From Gambelia wislizenii (taxonomy: Eukaryota; Chordata; Lepidosauria; Squamata; Crotaphytidae), in contig JAUMIR010000015.1 in NCBI GenBank assembly GCA_030847615.1, positions 9,751,501 to 9,815,500 of the forward strand: a DNA stretch of 64,000 bases. Reading direction: 5' to 3'. This document shows positions 34,865-46,419 of this stretch, piece after piece. Made by a program: the position numbers and the translations under genes. How positions within the stretch are numbered: the stretch's first letter is position 1; each line of letters begins with the position of its first letter. The notes below the pieces were generated by a model. The model was not told the DNA's origin. It saw only the letters and a list, made by a program, of their open reading frames with translations, and did no database searches.

Positions 34865-36185
34865 CTTGATGTAACACGTGGTACTAACATTTTTGAAAGA
34901 ATATAATGGGGCATTTGTCAATGGCCTTACTTAAATCAAGATTCACAACATCCACTGCATTCCATTCATCTACCAAGTATGCAACCCTATCCAAAAAAGA
35001 GAGATAAGTTTAGTCTGGCATGACTTGTTTTTCAGAAACCCATGCTGACTTTTAGTGATCATGACATTCCTTTCTAAGTCCTTACAGACTTTCTGTTTAA
35101 TGATTTGCTCTAGAATCTCTCCTAGTATTGATCTCAGGCTGACTGTGGGATAATTATTGGGGTCTTCTTCTTTTCCCCTTTAAGGATGGGGACAATATTT
35201 GCCCTCTTCCAGTCTGCTGGGACCTCTCCTGTTCTCTAGGATTTCTCAAAGATTATTCATGGTGGTTCTGAGATTACTTCTGACAGTTCTTTTAGTACCA
35301 TTCCATGTAGTTAATCTGGCACTGGAGACTTGAATTCATTTATACTGGCCAGTTATTCCTGAATAACTTCTTTACCTATTCTATGCTGCATTTCCACTAC
35401 TGCCTCATCTGTTCCATTTTCCCCAGAATAAGCACCGTTCTCCTTTTAGGAGAAGACTGAAGGAAAGAAGGCTGGAAATGGAAGGCTGCAGGAGGCTGGG
35501 TAAATTTGGGATCTTTTCACCTGTGTATATATTACTAGTCACTGCAGAGAACTCCAGGTTAAAGTAAAATAAATATTTTTTATTGGAAAATAGCATGAAG
35601 AGTACTCACATACACCAAACATGCTCACAAGAACTGCACAAGGCTAACAAAGCAGTAAAGGCAGAAAGGCTGGAGAGAGAGATAAGTTAGGGAAATGGGC
35701 CAATAATTACCAGTCCAGAAGATCAGAGTAGGACTCAGATAAAACCCTGAGCATGGCACTGAAGTAAAATCTGAGTGCATATCATCAGAATGGCAGGTAT
35801 CATCCACAGTGGTAACATTTGCTATTCCCCAGGGACTAATATTTGTAATGTATTTTGTGTTCTGAGAGGATATTTGGGCATAGAACAAAGCTTACATGGA
35901 TTTTCCCCATTTGAACAAAGGAAACCATAATTACTGATTACTGTTAATGGCTGAGAGAATGGAATAGATGAGTTTATGATAACTTTGCATTGTAGGGAAG
36001 GAAAGGGTAATGAGGAACATATCCTGGGGATAAGGGTTGTTTTTGTCACTTGTTTGTTTCTCATTGAGGGTGCCCAACTGGGGGTTAGCACATTCCACTT
36101 TCATGGCATTGTTGATTAGAGACTTTGCTTAATCCTATCTTAGGTGTGTCTGCTAGTATTTTTCCGTGGCATCAATGTAGGCCCT
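34865..36185 (-). repeat. Duplication E, copy 1
   Basis: Matches about 60515-60698 plus 62941-64000. Shared: GGTACTAACATTTTTGAA, the old CR1 part to 35440, then AAGCACC.TTCTCCTTTTAGGAG, GGCTGGGTAAATTTGGGATC and CATCAATGTAG. The second copy is split by a younger CR1. The part 35440-36185 is not CR1 and has no recognised gene. Confidence 0.85.
34895..35440 (-). mobile_element. Old CR1 fragment, RT region
   Basis: The complement resembles the CR1 RT: TCATCTACCAAG, GGCATGACTTGTTTTTCAG, CCAGTCTGCTGGGACCTCTC. Heavily diverged, so no open frame remains. Confidence 0.75.
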
Positions 36186-36292
36186 TGTGACTTCCATTTG
36201 ACCGCCACCCATGTCTACTAGATCCCATGAAGCATCTTAATATTGTTAATTATGAGATATTATAGGGAAGGAGTGTAAGACATGGTAACAAT

Positions 36293-37312
36293 GTGACTGT
36301 TAGGTGGATTTGAAATTGGTTGACTGACCAAACTGGTGAAAGGGTAGTCACCAATGGCTCAGGGTGCCACAGGGTTCTGTCCTGGGCCCAGTGCTATTCA
36401 ACATCTTTATCAATGACTTGGATAGGGAATGGAGGGCAGTTTGCAGATGACACCAAATTAGGAGGGGTAGCTAATACCCCAGAGGACAGGATCAGAATTA
36501 AAAATGACCTTAACAGCTTAGAAAGCTGGGCCAAAACTAACAACATGAATTTCAACATGCAGAAATATACATGTAGCCAGAAAAAATGAAATGCACAGAT
36601 ATAGGATGGGTGACAACTGGCTTGGTACCAGTGCATCCAAAAGGGATGTAGGAGTCTTAGTGGACCACAAGCTGAACGTGAGTCAGCAGTGTGATGCAGC
36701 AGCTGGAAAAGCCAATGCAATTCTCGCTGCATCAATAGGAGTATAGTGTCTAGATTGAGGGGCATAATCATGCCACTCTATTCTGCCTTGGTCAGACCTC
36801 ACCTGGAATTCTGTGTCCAGTTCTGGGCATCACAATTCAAGAAGAATATTGACAAGCTGGAATGTGTCCAGAGAAGGGCAACCAAAATGGTGGGAGATCT
36901 GGAAGCCATGCCCTATGAGGAGTGGCTCAGGGAGCTGGGTATCTTTAGCCTGGAGAAGAGAAGATAACGAGGTGACATGATAGCCATGTTGAAATATTTG
37001 GAAGGATGTCATACTGAGGGTAGAGCAAGCTTGTTTACTGCTACTCCAGAAACTAGGACAAGAAACAATGGACTCCAACTACAGGAAAAGAGATTCCACC
37101 TCAACATTAGGAAGAACTTCCTGGCTTTAAGAACTGTTCAACAATGGAATGTGCTGCCTTGGAGAGTGGCAGTGTATCCTTCTTTGGAGATTTTTAAACA
37201 GAGGCTGGGTTGCCATCTGTCCAGAATGATTTGATTGTGCATTTCTGCATGGCAGGGGGTTGGACTGCATAGCACTTGCGGTCTCTTCCAACTCTATGAT
37301 TCTATGATTTTC
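36293..37312 (+). mobile_element. Old CR1, RT to 3' end
   Basis: Plus-strand CR1 with [12 protein letters not shown] near 36440, then the long C-terminal region to RMI (37234) and the tail TCTATGATTCTATGAT near 37300. Several shifts. It lies directly downstream of the beta-protein gene, tail to tail. Confidence 0.88.
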
Positions 37313-37468
37313 TAGATGACAGCCAAGGCTCTCTCCATAATCCGTTGAGCAAAATATCTACCCACCCACCGACCCCCAACATGTTCAAACCAGCTGTGGT
37401 CATACATTCTGAAATTTACACCATGAGATTCAAAGCCAGAGAGACACAGATCAGGATGCACAATGAGA

Positions 37469-37474
37469 TTTATT
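37469..37474 (-). terminator. Poly(A) signal of the beta-protein gene
   Basis: AATAAA on the minus strand in TTTTCAATAAATCTCATTG, 405 bp after the stop codon. The surrounding 3' UTR (TCAATAAATCT...GATCTGTGTCTCTCT) is shared with the pseudogene at 48595-49500. Confidence 0.8.
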
Positions 37475-37735
37475 GAAAAGGAGAGAAGAATAGGTTCGAC
37501 AATGATACAGAAAAGAGGCGAGCAACAAGTTGAAGTACACAAGACTGTTACCGGAGTACTGGGATTGAGAGATTCAAAAGAAAAAAAAAGGGAAATAGGA
37601 GGAAAGAAAGGATGTACAAATCCATGGACGAGTTCTTGACTTCAGTGATGCTTCTGGGAGATAATTTGGTTCTGTTGCCAGGGAAAGATTTGTGACATCA
37701 CAGGCTCGTGGTTCATCCTGAGATCACATGAGTAT

Positions 37736-37858
37736 TCTTTTTCTGTTTCACAGGTCTAGTGGCAAATGCTACCATGACGCAGCCTGGAATAGCTTGATCC
37801 AAGATATCCTCACCTCTGACCACCAATGCCGTCATTCCCAAAGCTAGCCCATAACCAT
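37736..37858 (-). repeat. Second copy of the beta-protein 3' coding end, in the 3' UTR
   Basis: Aligns with 37859-37992, which contains the last codons and stop: TAGGTCTACTGGGAAATGCTA in the gene versus CAGGTCTAGTGGCAAATGCTA here, then GATCCAAGA.ATCCTC. It lies after the stop codon, so it is not translated. Confidence 0.8.
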
Positions 37859-37878
37859 TCTATTTCCATTTCATAGGT

Positions 37879-38325
37879 CTACTGGGAAATGCTACCATGA
37901 TGCAGGCTGGAAGAGCTTGATCCAAGAAATCCTCTATACAGGTCACCAAAGCCAAAGTTCTGATTGCCAAAGCCAAAGCCTCCTGCTAGCCCACAATCCC
38001 CAACAGCACATGGAGTTTTGCCTCCAACTAAAACAGGCTCACAGGAAGCAGAGAGGATGGGCCCTGGGATGATGACCTTAACAGGAGGTGGCTGAATCAC
38101 AATCTCGGATGGTGGGGTCTGGTTGATGCAGGAAGGCGTGACTCCAGACAGGATGCCAAGATTAATGGCTGATTCTGCCAGGGCACCAGCTCCATAGCCC
38201 AAACCGCTGTAGCTGAGGCTACCATAGTATAGCTTTCCCAAGCCTCTTGTACCTGCCGATCCTAATCCAACGGTGGGGGTGGAAGCATAGGAGGGGATGG
38301 CGCAGACTGGAGCACAATCCACCAT
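37879..38325 (-). CDS. Corneous beta-protein (beta-keratin), scale type
   Basis: 148 residues, a usual length for lizard beta-proteins. Residues 1-60 are Gly/Ser/Tyr-rich with Cys at 4 and 8. The core box lies at about 64-104, centred on PPSEIVIQPPPVKVIIPGPI, which in this family forms the beta-sheet pair that builds filaments. Residues 112-148 are GFG repeats then Ser/His/Gln. Cysteines 4, 8, 66, 95, 106 and 111 can cross-link. There is no signal peptide; the protein stays in the keratinocyte. The ATG is 17 bp into exon 2 behind the acceptor CTTCTTTCAG (AG at 38343-38344). Lysine 83 sits in a normally hydrophobic strand, which may be a quirk. The probable exon 1 is at 45113-45168. Which named beta-protein subtype it is cannot be told here. 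Confidence 0.95.
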   Translation of the reverse strand: MVDCAPVCAIPSYASTPTVGLGSAGTRGLGKLYYGSLSYSGLGYGAGALAESAINLGILSGVTPSCINQTPPSEIVIQPPPVKVIIPGPILSASCEPVLVGGKTPCAVGDCGLAGGFGFGNQNFGFGDLYRGFLGSSSSSLHHGSISQ

Positions 38326-38621
38326 TGCTGACAGAACTGCCTCTGAAAGAAGGACACAATGATTCTGGTGTTTGTTAAATCAGAGAGAACTAGATGGCGT
38401 CTGCTACCTATGGTCCTGCTGAACTATTCAGATTCTAGTCCCAAACATTCATCCAACCTATGGCTATTTTATATTTTTAATGCACTTGTTAAGTGTTGAG
38501 ATATGTAGAACATTTCTTTTATATGAATCAGTTTTATGGAAATTTCAAGGTCTTCTCTTCCACCTTATGCAACCTCACAGCTGGGGGTGCAGTTGAGGTC
38601 AGTGAGGGCACCATCCACTCT

Positions 38622-39576
38622 GAGGGGCCGGTTCCACGACAGGAAAAAGTTCGCCAGATTCCGGATTACCATCCTTTCGTATCAGGAGCGCATAAATCAC
38701 ACGGTGCCTGCCAGTTTCGAATGATCCAGACACTTTCTGTTTTGCTTAATTCACACAGGCAAAGGTGGGGGGGAATCGCCTCCAGATGATTAAAGTCAGG
38801 CAGGAGGCGGGGAGGGAGCAGGGAGGGGGTCATGGAGACCATAAATAATGAGAGGAAAGAAAAAGGACAAACAAACAAGCAATCGAAAGAGCGATCTGAC
38901 AAACTCCCCCGTCTTCCCCAGCCCTGAAAGGCTTTTGTAAAGAAAGGAGTCAATGAAAGCACGAACAAGCAAAAGCATAGTGGAGCAGACTCCGTTCATG
39001 CATGCATGCACACACAAACACACACCACAGAACTAGGGCTTGCCTCATTTGGTTTCCCTCCCTCCGAAGGCTTGAATAAAGGCAAGTGAATGGAAGGACA
39101 AACAAACAAAAGAACGAACATGCGATCGGCTGTTTTCCAGCACACACACACACACCCACACACCCCAGCGAAGCAGCGAAGCATCTTCCCACCCCCCACC
39201 CCCCAAAAGATAGACAGGAAGGGCTCCGTTTTCCAAAGTGAGTTGCAAGCAGAAGGAGGGTGAATTTCTTCTCTCCAACCCCTCAGTCTATTCGGATAAA
39301 GCACTCCAACCAATCAGGATTCAGCTCTGCTCACAGTAATTCGAAAAGGCAGATGCCAGTTTACATGATCGTTAGTTCCCACGGTAAAGTATGCACATTT
39401 TCGCGAACTTAATCAAAAAAGTGCGGAAAACTAGCGAAAGCAGATACTGCGCAACTTATGGGTTTTTTGCACCCCCTCCTTTTGAAAAGGGCGCTGTTGC
39501 TTCGAGATGCGTGGGAACTATCAGGCTTCTTGTCGCATTCTTTGAGGATTTATTTTGCCGTGGAAACGACCCCTGA
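38622..39576. mobile_element. hAT-like non-autonomous element in beta-protein intron
   Basis: Ends GAGGGGCCGGTTCCACGAC and (complement) CAGGGGTCGTTTCCACGGC form imperfect inverted repeats of the hAT type. Inside, three related segments of about 100-130 bp (near 38835-38905, 38925-38985, 39060-39140) carry AAGGACAAACAAACAA / GAACGAACA / GCGATC motifs. No transposase frame. Target duplication not identified. Confidence 0.6.
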
Positions 39577-39860
39577 GAGCCATGATTCCTCCCACTGAGA
39601 ACCTTTTAAAATCTTCCAGCTACCTGAGGGTATACTTTTAAAAAATGCATTAGCACATTCACTGTATTGAACTGAACAGATGGGAGAAAGGGAAAGATAC
39701 GTCACTTTTTGTGACTAGCAGAGGGACCCTTCCAGAACACGGCCTCACAGCCCAGAAAAAAACTAAGGAAAATCTATGGATGCTGGCAGTGAAAGCCTTC
39801 GACTTCACATTGAAGGCATTATTGATTGGAGAAATCATGTAATGCTACTTATTTATTTCA

Positions 39861-40011
39861 TAGAATCATAGAATCATAGAATCATAGAACTGCAGAGTTG
39901 GAAGAGACCACGAGGGCCATCCAGTCCAACCCCCCTGCCATGCAGGAAATCACAATCAAAGCATCCCCGACAGATGGCCATCCAGCCTCTGTTTAAAGAC
40001 CTCCAAGGAAG
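39861..40011 (-). mobile_element. Short CR1 3' end
   Basis: About 150 bp: complement of the (ATTCTATG)n tail, then GCAGAGTTGGAAGAGACCAC to CCTCCAAGGAAG. 5'-truncated; inside the beta-protein intron. Confidence 0.92.
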
Positions 40012-41670
40012 AATTAAATTCAACGGGAAGTTAATGGAAGTTACCAGCTATCATCCTCCTGAGTAGGGATGTAAGGAATATTAAAAAATATTCACAGAAT
40101 AGTAAAAAACCATATTTGGAAGTCTTTAGAAACCCTAATGAGAAGAAATTGAGACTTTGCAGTTTCAAATGTATTCTGTGCAATATTTACCAGTGATTCT
40201 GTCGGCAGAAGACAGTGTTTTCTGCACAAGGTATAATATATGTAAGCACAAATAATATTGCCCATTCAGAAAATGTTGGAGGGGAATTCCATAGAAAATG
40301 CTATAACTGGTAGCTTATTTTGTACAACATTTATACGTGGCTGATTTACATAGAAAGCATAATGTTCTGTTCAAAAAACAGCATTTTCTCTGCATGAAAT
40401 AATACCTCTGCATAGAAACATGGCTCTCTGCACAGAAAATACTGTGTTCGGGACAAAAGAGGCATTTACAAATTTGGCACAGAATGAATCCTGAATTAAG
40501 AATAAGCTTCAAAAATGAATCGTTCTCAAAGACTTTCTCACAGCAGGAAGAACATTGTTAAAATACCTTTTGCTTCTTCTGCAAAGAAACTTAGTGAAGA
40601 ATTTCATCCTTACACCTCTGCTGTTGTGTCCCTAGACCCACTTTTGCTCCTCCAATCCAAAGCTCAACATTCGCCTATCAGTCACAGAATCTCTTCAGCT
40701 CTCAGCTGTGTTGAATATTTCCATAGAAATTAAACATCAGTTCCTGGAATCTCTATGGTTATCTCTTCCATTGCTACATTTACCCTGGAAGACTCTTTTT
40801 ATAAGTGTTTACCAGTGTACTTTGGGAGGAAATATGGGTAAGTTTCCAACTTCCAGATACTGTTGAGCTGCACTTCCCACCAGACGCAGCCAGCATAGCA
40901 AAGGCTGGCAGTTGCAGTCCTATAACTTTTGGAGGGCCTCCCTGACACCCTCTCCTAAGTGGTAATACAACAACCACGCACCCTCCCAGGATTCCTGAAA
41001 GGGGTTCCCATTCCCCCCATCAAGGTCAAATGCATATTAGATTGAAGTAATCAGACCAGTTGGAATTCTTGTTTGGAAACTGAACATTGCAGAGAGCTTT
41101 TGATTTATTGGAAGGCATTTTAAGCTGGAACAAAATGTTGAAATGTGAGGGATTATAAAATACATAAATATAAAGAATTTTCTGTTCACCTCCCTACAAG
41201 AATACCCAGGGCTGAGACTAAAATTCCAGGGGAAAACTTTGATGGTATAAGTTCTTCAACAGTGGATCAGGCCACTGCAAAGGGTGGTTGTCCTTTGTCT
41301 CTGTGGTTGGATGAAAAATAGCTGAGTTTAAGTATCACTGGAATTAAGTTAATTGTAAAAGACCAATATAAACCAAACAATTAGTACTTTCTTAGGGAAT
41401 CTCCTTTCTGTTAAAATAATCTGAATATTGACAAATGATTATAATCTCTTAAATTCTAATAATTGATTATTTAATTGATCTTAATTATTTAGTTCCTGTC
41501 ACTGGAAATTCCTATTGGGGTGAGATATTTGATTGTGGAACAGATTGCCCTGGAAGGTGGATGCCTTTTCATTATATGGTTTGCTATTCTTTATCTTATT
41601 CTTATTTTATTCATTTATATCCCTTTTTTCCCCCATATAATGGGATTCAATGTGGTTGAAATCATATTCA
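40012..41670. other. Beta-protein intron, unassigned
   Basis: No gene or clear repeat, except near 41590-41665 a fragment like a squamate SINE/LINE tail (TTTATTCATTTATATCCC..AATGGGATTCAATGTGG) directly before the CR1. Confidence 0.5.
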
Positions 41671-44586
41671 CAGTGGGAGGCAAAAAAACTTGCACAGGGA
41701 GCAAGTAAAGGGAACACATGGTCTCAGATGTCTCTACACTAATGCACAGAGCATGGGAAATAAGCAAGATGAACTTGAACTCCTTGCACTACAAAACAAA
41801 TATGATATAATAGGCGTTACTGAAACCTGGTGGGACGAGTCTCATGATTGGAATGTAGGAATAGAGGGGTATAACCTTTATAGGAGAAACAGGCCAAACA
41901 GGAAAGGAGGAGGAATAGCATTATATGTCAGGGATATTTACACCAGTGAAGTGATCCATGACATCAATACTGGAAGCCAGGTGGAGAGCATCTGGATAAA
42001 AATTAAAGGGGAGGGAAACAACAGGGATGTTATTGTGGGACTCTACTACAGACCCCCAAATCAGACGGAGGAATTGGATGTTGCCTTTCTAGAACAGATG
42101 AACATACATGCAGAAAGGAGAGATGTAGTAGTGATGGGTGACTTCAACTATCCTGATATTTGCTGGCAATCTAACTCAGCCAAAACTACAAGGTCTAGCA
42201 AATTCCTTACATGCCTGGAAGACAATTTCATGGTCCAAAAGGTGGAAGAGGCAACAAGGGGGTCAGCTATTTTAGATCTGATCCTAACCAACAGAGACGA
42301 CCTTGTTAATGGGGTGCAAGTGGTGGGATCCTTAGGTGAGAGTGATCATGTTCTCCTGGAGTTTGTTATACAATGGAAAGGAGAAGCCAGGCATAGTCAG
42401 ACACGCATTCTTGACTTTAGGAGAGCTGATTTCAATAAACTCAGGGAAATACTGGGGATGATCCCATGGTCAAGAATACTAAAAGAGAAGGGACCTCAAG
42501 ACGGTTTTGACTTTCTCAAAAGGGAGATACTGAAGGCACAATTTCAAACAGTACCATTGAGGAAGAAAAATGGGAGGTGTCTCAAGAAACCAGGATGGAT
42601 GACTAAAGAACTTTCAATGGAGCTAAGTTTTAAACGGAACATGTATAGGAAATGGAAAAGGGAGGAAATCACCAAAGAAGAATTCAAACAGATAGCGAAC
42701 ACGTGTAGGAGTAAAGTCAGAAAAGCTAAAGTGCAGAATGAGCTCAGGCTTGCTAGGGAGGTTAAGAACAATAAAAAGGGTTTTTTTGGGTATGTCCGCA
42801 GCAAAAGGAGGAAGCAGGAAATGATAGGGCCACTACGTGGAGAAGATGGCAAAATGCTAACAGGGGACAGAGAAAAGGCAGAATTACTCAACACCTTCTT
42901 TGCCTCAGTGTTTTCAGAAAAGGAAAAGGAGGACCAACCTGAGGAAAATGGAACAGAGGACACAATAGGGGAAATCCAGCTGAAAATAAGTAAAGAGGTG
43001 GTACAGGAATACCTTCTTAATCTAAATGAATTTAAATCTCCAGGACCAGATGAACTACATCCAAGAGTATTAAAAGAGCTGGCAAATATAATCTCAGAGC
43101 CATTGGCAATAATATTTGAGAACTCCTGGAGAACAGGAGAAGTCCCAGCAGACTGGAGGAGGGCAAACGTTGTTCCCATCTTCAAAAAGGGGAAAAAAGA
43201 GGATCCCAACAACTATCGTCCAGTTAGTCTGACATCAATACCAGGGAAGATTCTAGAACAGATCATTAAACAGAGAGTCTGTGAACATTTAGAAGGCAAT
43301 GCCATAATCACAAAAAGTCAGCATGGGTTTCAGAGAAACAAGTCATGCCAGACTAATCTGATCTCTTTTTTTGATAAAGTTACCAGCTTGGTAGATGAAG
43401 GGAATGCTGTGGACATTGCATACCTTGATTTCAGTAAGGCCTTTGACAAGGTTCCCCATGACATTCTTGCAAACAAGCTTGTAGAATGTGGGCTAGACAA
43501 GTTAACTGTTCAATGGATTTGTAATTGGTTGACCGGCCGAACCCAAAGGGTGCTCAGCAGTGGCTCCTCTTCGTCTTGGAAAGATGTGACCAGTGGGGTG
43601 CCACAGGGTTCTGTCCTGGGCCCAGTGCTATTCAACATCTTTATCAATGACTTAGATGAGGGAATTAGGGGCATACTTATCAAATTTGCAGATGACACCA
43701 AATTGGGAGGAGTAGCTAATACCCTAGAGGACAGGATCAAAATTCAGAATGACCTGGATAGACTGGAGAGCTGGGCCAAAGCTAACAAAATGAAATTCAA
43801 TACGGAGAAATGTAAAGTACTGCATTTAGGGCGGAAAAATGAAATGCATAAATATAGGATGGGAGAGACCTGGCTGAATGAGACTACGTGCGAAAGGGAT
43901 CTAGGAGTCCTAGTAGACCACAAGTTGAACATGAGCCAACAGTGTGATGCGGCAGCTAAAAAGGCCAATGCAATTTTGGGCTGTATCAATAGAAGTATAG
44001 TGTCTAGATCAAGGGAAGTAATAGTGCCACTCTATTCTGCCTTGGTCAGACCTCACTTAGAATACTGTGTCCAGTTCTGGGCACCACAATTCAGAAAGGA
44101 TATTGACAAATTGGAGCGTGTCCAGAGAAGGGCAACTAAAATGGTGAAAGGTCTGGAAACAATGCCTTATGAGGAGAGACTTAGGGAGCTGGGTATGTTT
44201 AGCCTGGAAAAAAGACGGTTTAGAGGCGATATGATAGCCCTGTTTAAGTATTTGAAGGGATGTCACGCTGAGGATGGAGCAGGCTTGTTTTCTGCTGCTC
44301 CAGAGACTGGAACACGGAGCAATGGGTGCAAGCTCCAGGAACAGAGATTCCACCTCAACATGAGGAGGAACTTTTTGACAGTCAGAGCTGTTCGGCAGTG
44401 GAACACACTCCCTCGGAGCGTGGTGGGGTCTCCTTCCTTGGAGGTCTTTAAACAGAGGCTGGATGGCCATCTGTCGGGGATGCTTTGATTGTGATTTCCT
44501 GCGTGGCAGGGGGTTGGACTGGATGGCCCTCGTGGTCTCTTCCAACTCTGCAATTCTATGATTCTATGATTCTATGATTCTATGAT
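41671..44586 (+). mobile_element. CR1 LINE with fully open ORF2
   Basis: One uninterrupted frame of 932 codons (41690-44488) covers nearly all of ORF2. The endonuclease (about residues 12-230) shows LYTNAQS, TETWW, YRPPN, GDFNYPD and SDH. The reverse transcriptase (about 480-700) shows [23 protein letters not shown] and FADDTKLGG, all with their catalytic residues. The C-terminal region and stop are followed by four (ATTCTATG) units. The copy is cut off inside the first 40 codons of ORF2, so the native ATG and ORF1 are missing; the frame's first codon at 41690 is TTG. It cannot be autonomous but shows very little decay. It lies in the beta-protein intron in the antisense direction. Confidence 0.95.
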
Positions 44587-45112
44587 ATTTAAAGCAATGC
44601 AAGTTAAATACAATACAAAAACAAAAAATGACAATCTAAGTATAAAATGTTAAAATCAATTAAACAATGTATAATTAAATCATTAAAACTACTAAAATGC
44701 ATTGAAAAACTCTTTTTTAAACCCTTAAAATGCTTATGGATATTAAAACAGCTGAGTTCAACTATCTTTTTAAAATGTTGAATCCCAAAGGATGGCAGAT
44801 TCATGCCTTGGTGCTTCCTGGGGGACATTGTTCCCTTGTCCTCCTGAAAGTCTCTCTCTTAGCAACCCTCCCCAGTGACACCTTGCAATCCCAAAGCCTG
44901 GGATCCACAAGTGAACATTGACTTCCTGCCATTTGGAGAAGGAAGAGATGGCTCCTTCTCAAATCACATTTCTGATAATGCAAGGGAAACAAATTTTACT
45001 ACCAAGAGATGTTCTGACTGCAGCATCATCCTGCAATAGCAGCCTATTCCCCAAAGACATAATTCCACTCTAATTTCAACACAAGCAAAGACATACGTAT
45101 AGTTTGACTTAC
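44587..45112. other. Beta-protein intron, 5' portion
   Basis: AT-rich start then unassigned sequence, ending at the donor GTAAGTC (complement of 45106-45112). Confidence 0.5.
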
Positions 45113-45168
45113 CAAAACCTCTGAGCAGTAGAATTCAAGAGCTGGACTAAGCAAGTCAAGTGAAGCTG
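45113..45168 (-). other. Non-coding exon 1 of the beta-protein gene (probable)
   Basis: Minus strand: AACAGCTTCACTTGACTTGC...CTCAGAGGTTTTG then donor GTAAGTC. It resembles exon 1 of the pseudogene at 48625-48676 (AACAGCTTCAGTTGACAC...CTCTGAGGAATT). Linking it to the coding exon gives an intron of about 6.77 kb, long for the family but explained by the inserted elements. The start is estimated from the TATA box. Confidence 0.65.
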
Positions 45169-45194
45169 TTGGAGACTCTTAGCACAGGCAACCC

Positions 45195-45201
45195 TTTTAT
45201 A
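45195..45201 (-). promoter_or_regulatory. TATA box of the beta-protein gene
   Basis: TATAAAA in GCTATAAAAGGGTTGCC on the minus strand, about 30 bp before the estimated start of exon 1. Confidence 0.75.
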
Positions 45202-45549
45202 GCATTTTCTTTCTGTCCCCTGAGGGTCCCATGGCTGGTTTGGTGACTCCACTTCCTCCCTGAGGCTTTCATTAGCAAGCAATTTCTGGAAAACTTCATG
45301 CCCCCAAATTACTTTAATGAGTTACAAGCTTGAAACAAGCAGCATTTTGTCAGCTCTGCAGAATGCCATTTCCTTATCTCAACTCTCTGATGTTTGTGTT
45401 TTCATTGTTTTGCAAAACTACTTTGCTTGTGACTCTTCATCATTTAGAAGGGCAAGAGATAAATAAGTCCTCCTTAGGGATGTGAAGATCTTTCAGCCAC
45501 CATTTCTCTGAATCTCCCCTGCATTGTTCTTCCCAGCATTCTCCCTTAT
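45202..45549. promoter_or_regulatory. Upstream region of the beta-protein gene
   Basis: Expected to hold the proximal promoter. No specific site can be named with confidence. Confidence 0.35.
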
Positions 45550-46290
45550 CAGAGTGCAAGACTTCATGGGGTGTTCTTAACTTAATATCTTGCAAAGAGT
45601 CTTGAAAGGTGCAGAAAGGTTGCATTCATTGAATGGTCCCAGGTTGAAGGCTGGAACACTGAGCCATTATTCAGAGCAGACTGTCAGGGATGGAGAATGA
45701 TAAAGTCTTGGGTGGGATGCATCCTCTTTCGACTGATAGCACCATGTTGTATTTGGGCCCATTCAGTCTGTTTTTCAGCACTTTTTATTTTGCTGTATCT
45801 CAGGCAACACTGATCAGAAATGACCGAAACTGAGCAATGATATAAACCTCCCTGCGTAGATCACAGCTACTAGGGTTGGGCTTCCTAGCTCAACACATGC
45901 CCCCTTTTTAAGGGATAGATCAGAGTGCAAGGCTTCATGGGGTGTTCTTACCTTAAGATCTTGCAAAGAGTCTTGAAAGATGCAGAAAGGTTGCATTCAT
46001 TGAAGATGGTCCCAGGTGCTCTGGAAAGCTTAGCCATTACTCAGAGTAGATTGTCAGGGATGGGGAATGCTGAAGGCTTGGATGGGATGCATCCTCTTTT
46101 GGCTGAAGCACCATGTTGGATTTGGGCCCATTCAGTCAGTTTTTTAGCACTTTCTATTTTGCTGTATCTCAGGCAACATACATCAGAACTGACTGAAACT
46201 GAGCAGTGAAATAAACCTCCCTGAGTAGATGACAGCTACTAGGTTTGTGCTTACTAGCTCAACACATGCCCCTAGTTTAAGGAATAGAAT
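45550..46290 (-). repeat. Tandem duplication, two units of about 370 bp
   Basis: Unit 1 (45550-45919) and unit 2 (45920-46290) share AGAGTGCAAG.CTTCATGGGGTGTTCTTA, GCAAAGAGTCTTGAAAG, TCTCAGGCAACA and TAGCTCAACACATGCCCC throughout, with modest divergence. They lie just upstream of exon 1. Confidence 0.9.
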
Positions 46291-46314
46291 GTTTTGGTGT
46301 TAAGTATGACTTAC

Positions 46315-46370
46315 CAAAAATTCCAGGGGAGTTGTAATAAAGAGGTGGAAACAAGTCAGGAGAAGGTTTT
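46315..46370 (-). pseudogene. Second exon-1-like sequence with ruined TATA
   Basis: Minus strand: ...CTTCTCCTGACTTGTTTCCA...TGGAATTTTTG followed by a good donor GTAAGTC (46308-46314). Where the active promoter has TATAAAAGGG this one has GTGAAAGGGC (near 46391-46402). It may be a relic of a lost beta-protein copy or an alternative first exon. Confidence 0.5.
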
Positions 46371-46419
46371 AGAGGCTCTCCTCTTGGGGAGCCCTTTCAC
46401 GGGGTGGTGAGACTCATTT

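Noticed and set aside
37312..37542. 76-codon frame after the beta-protein gene
   Set aside because: Falls in the 3' UTR over the poly(A) signal.
42544..43212. 222-codon minus-strand frame within the CR1
   Set aside because: Antisense shadow of ORF2; the same shadow appears in every CR1 copy.
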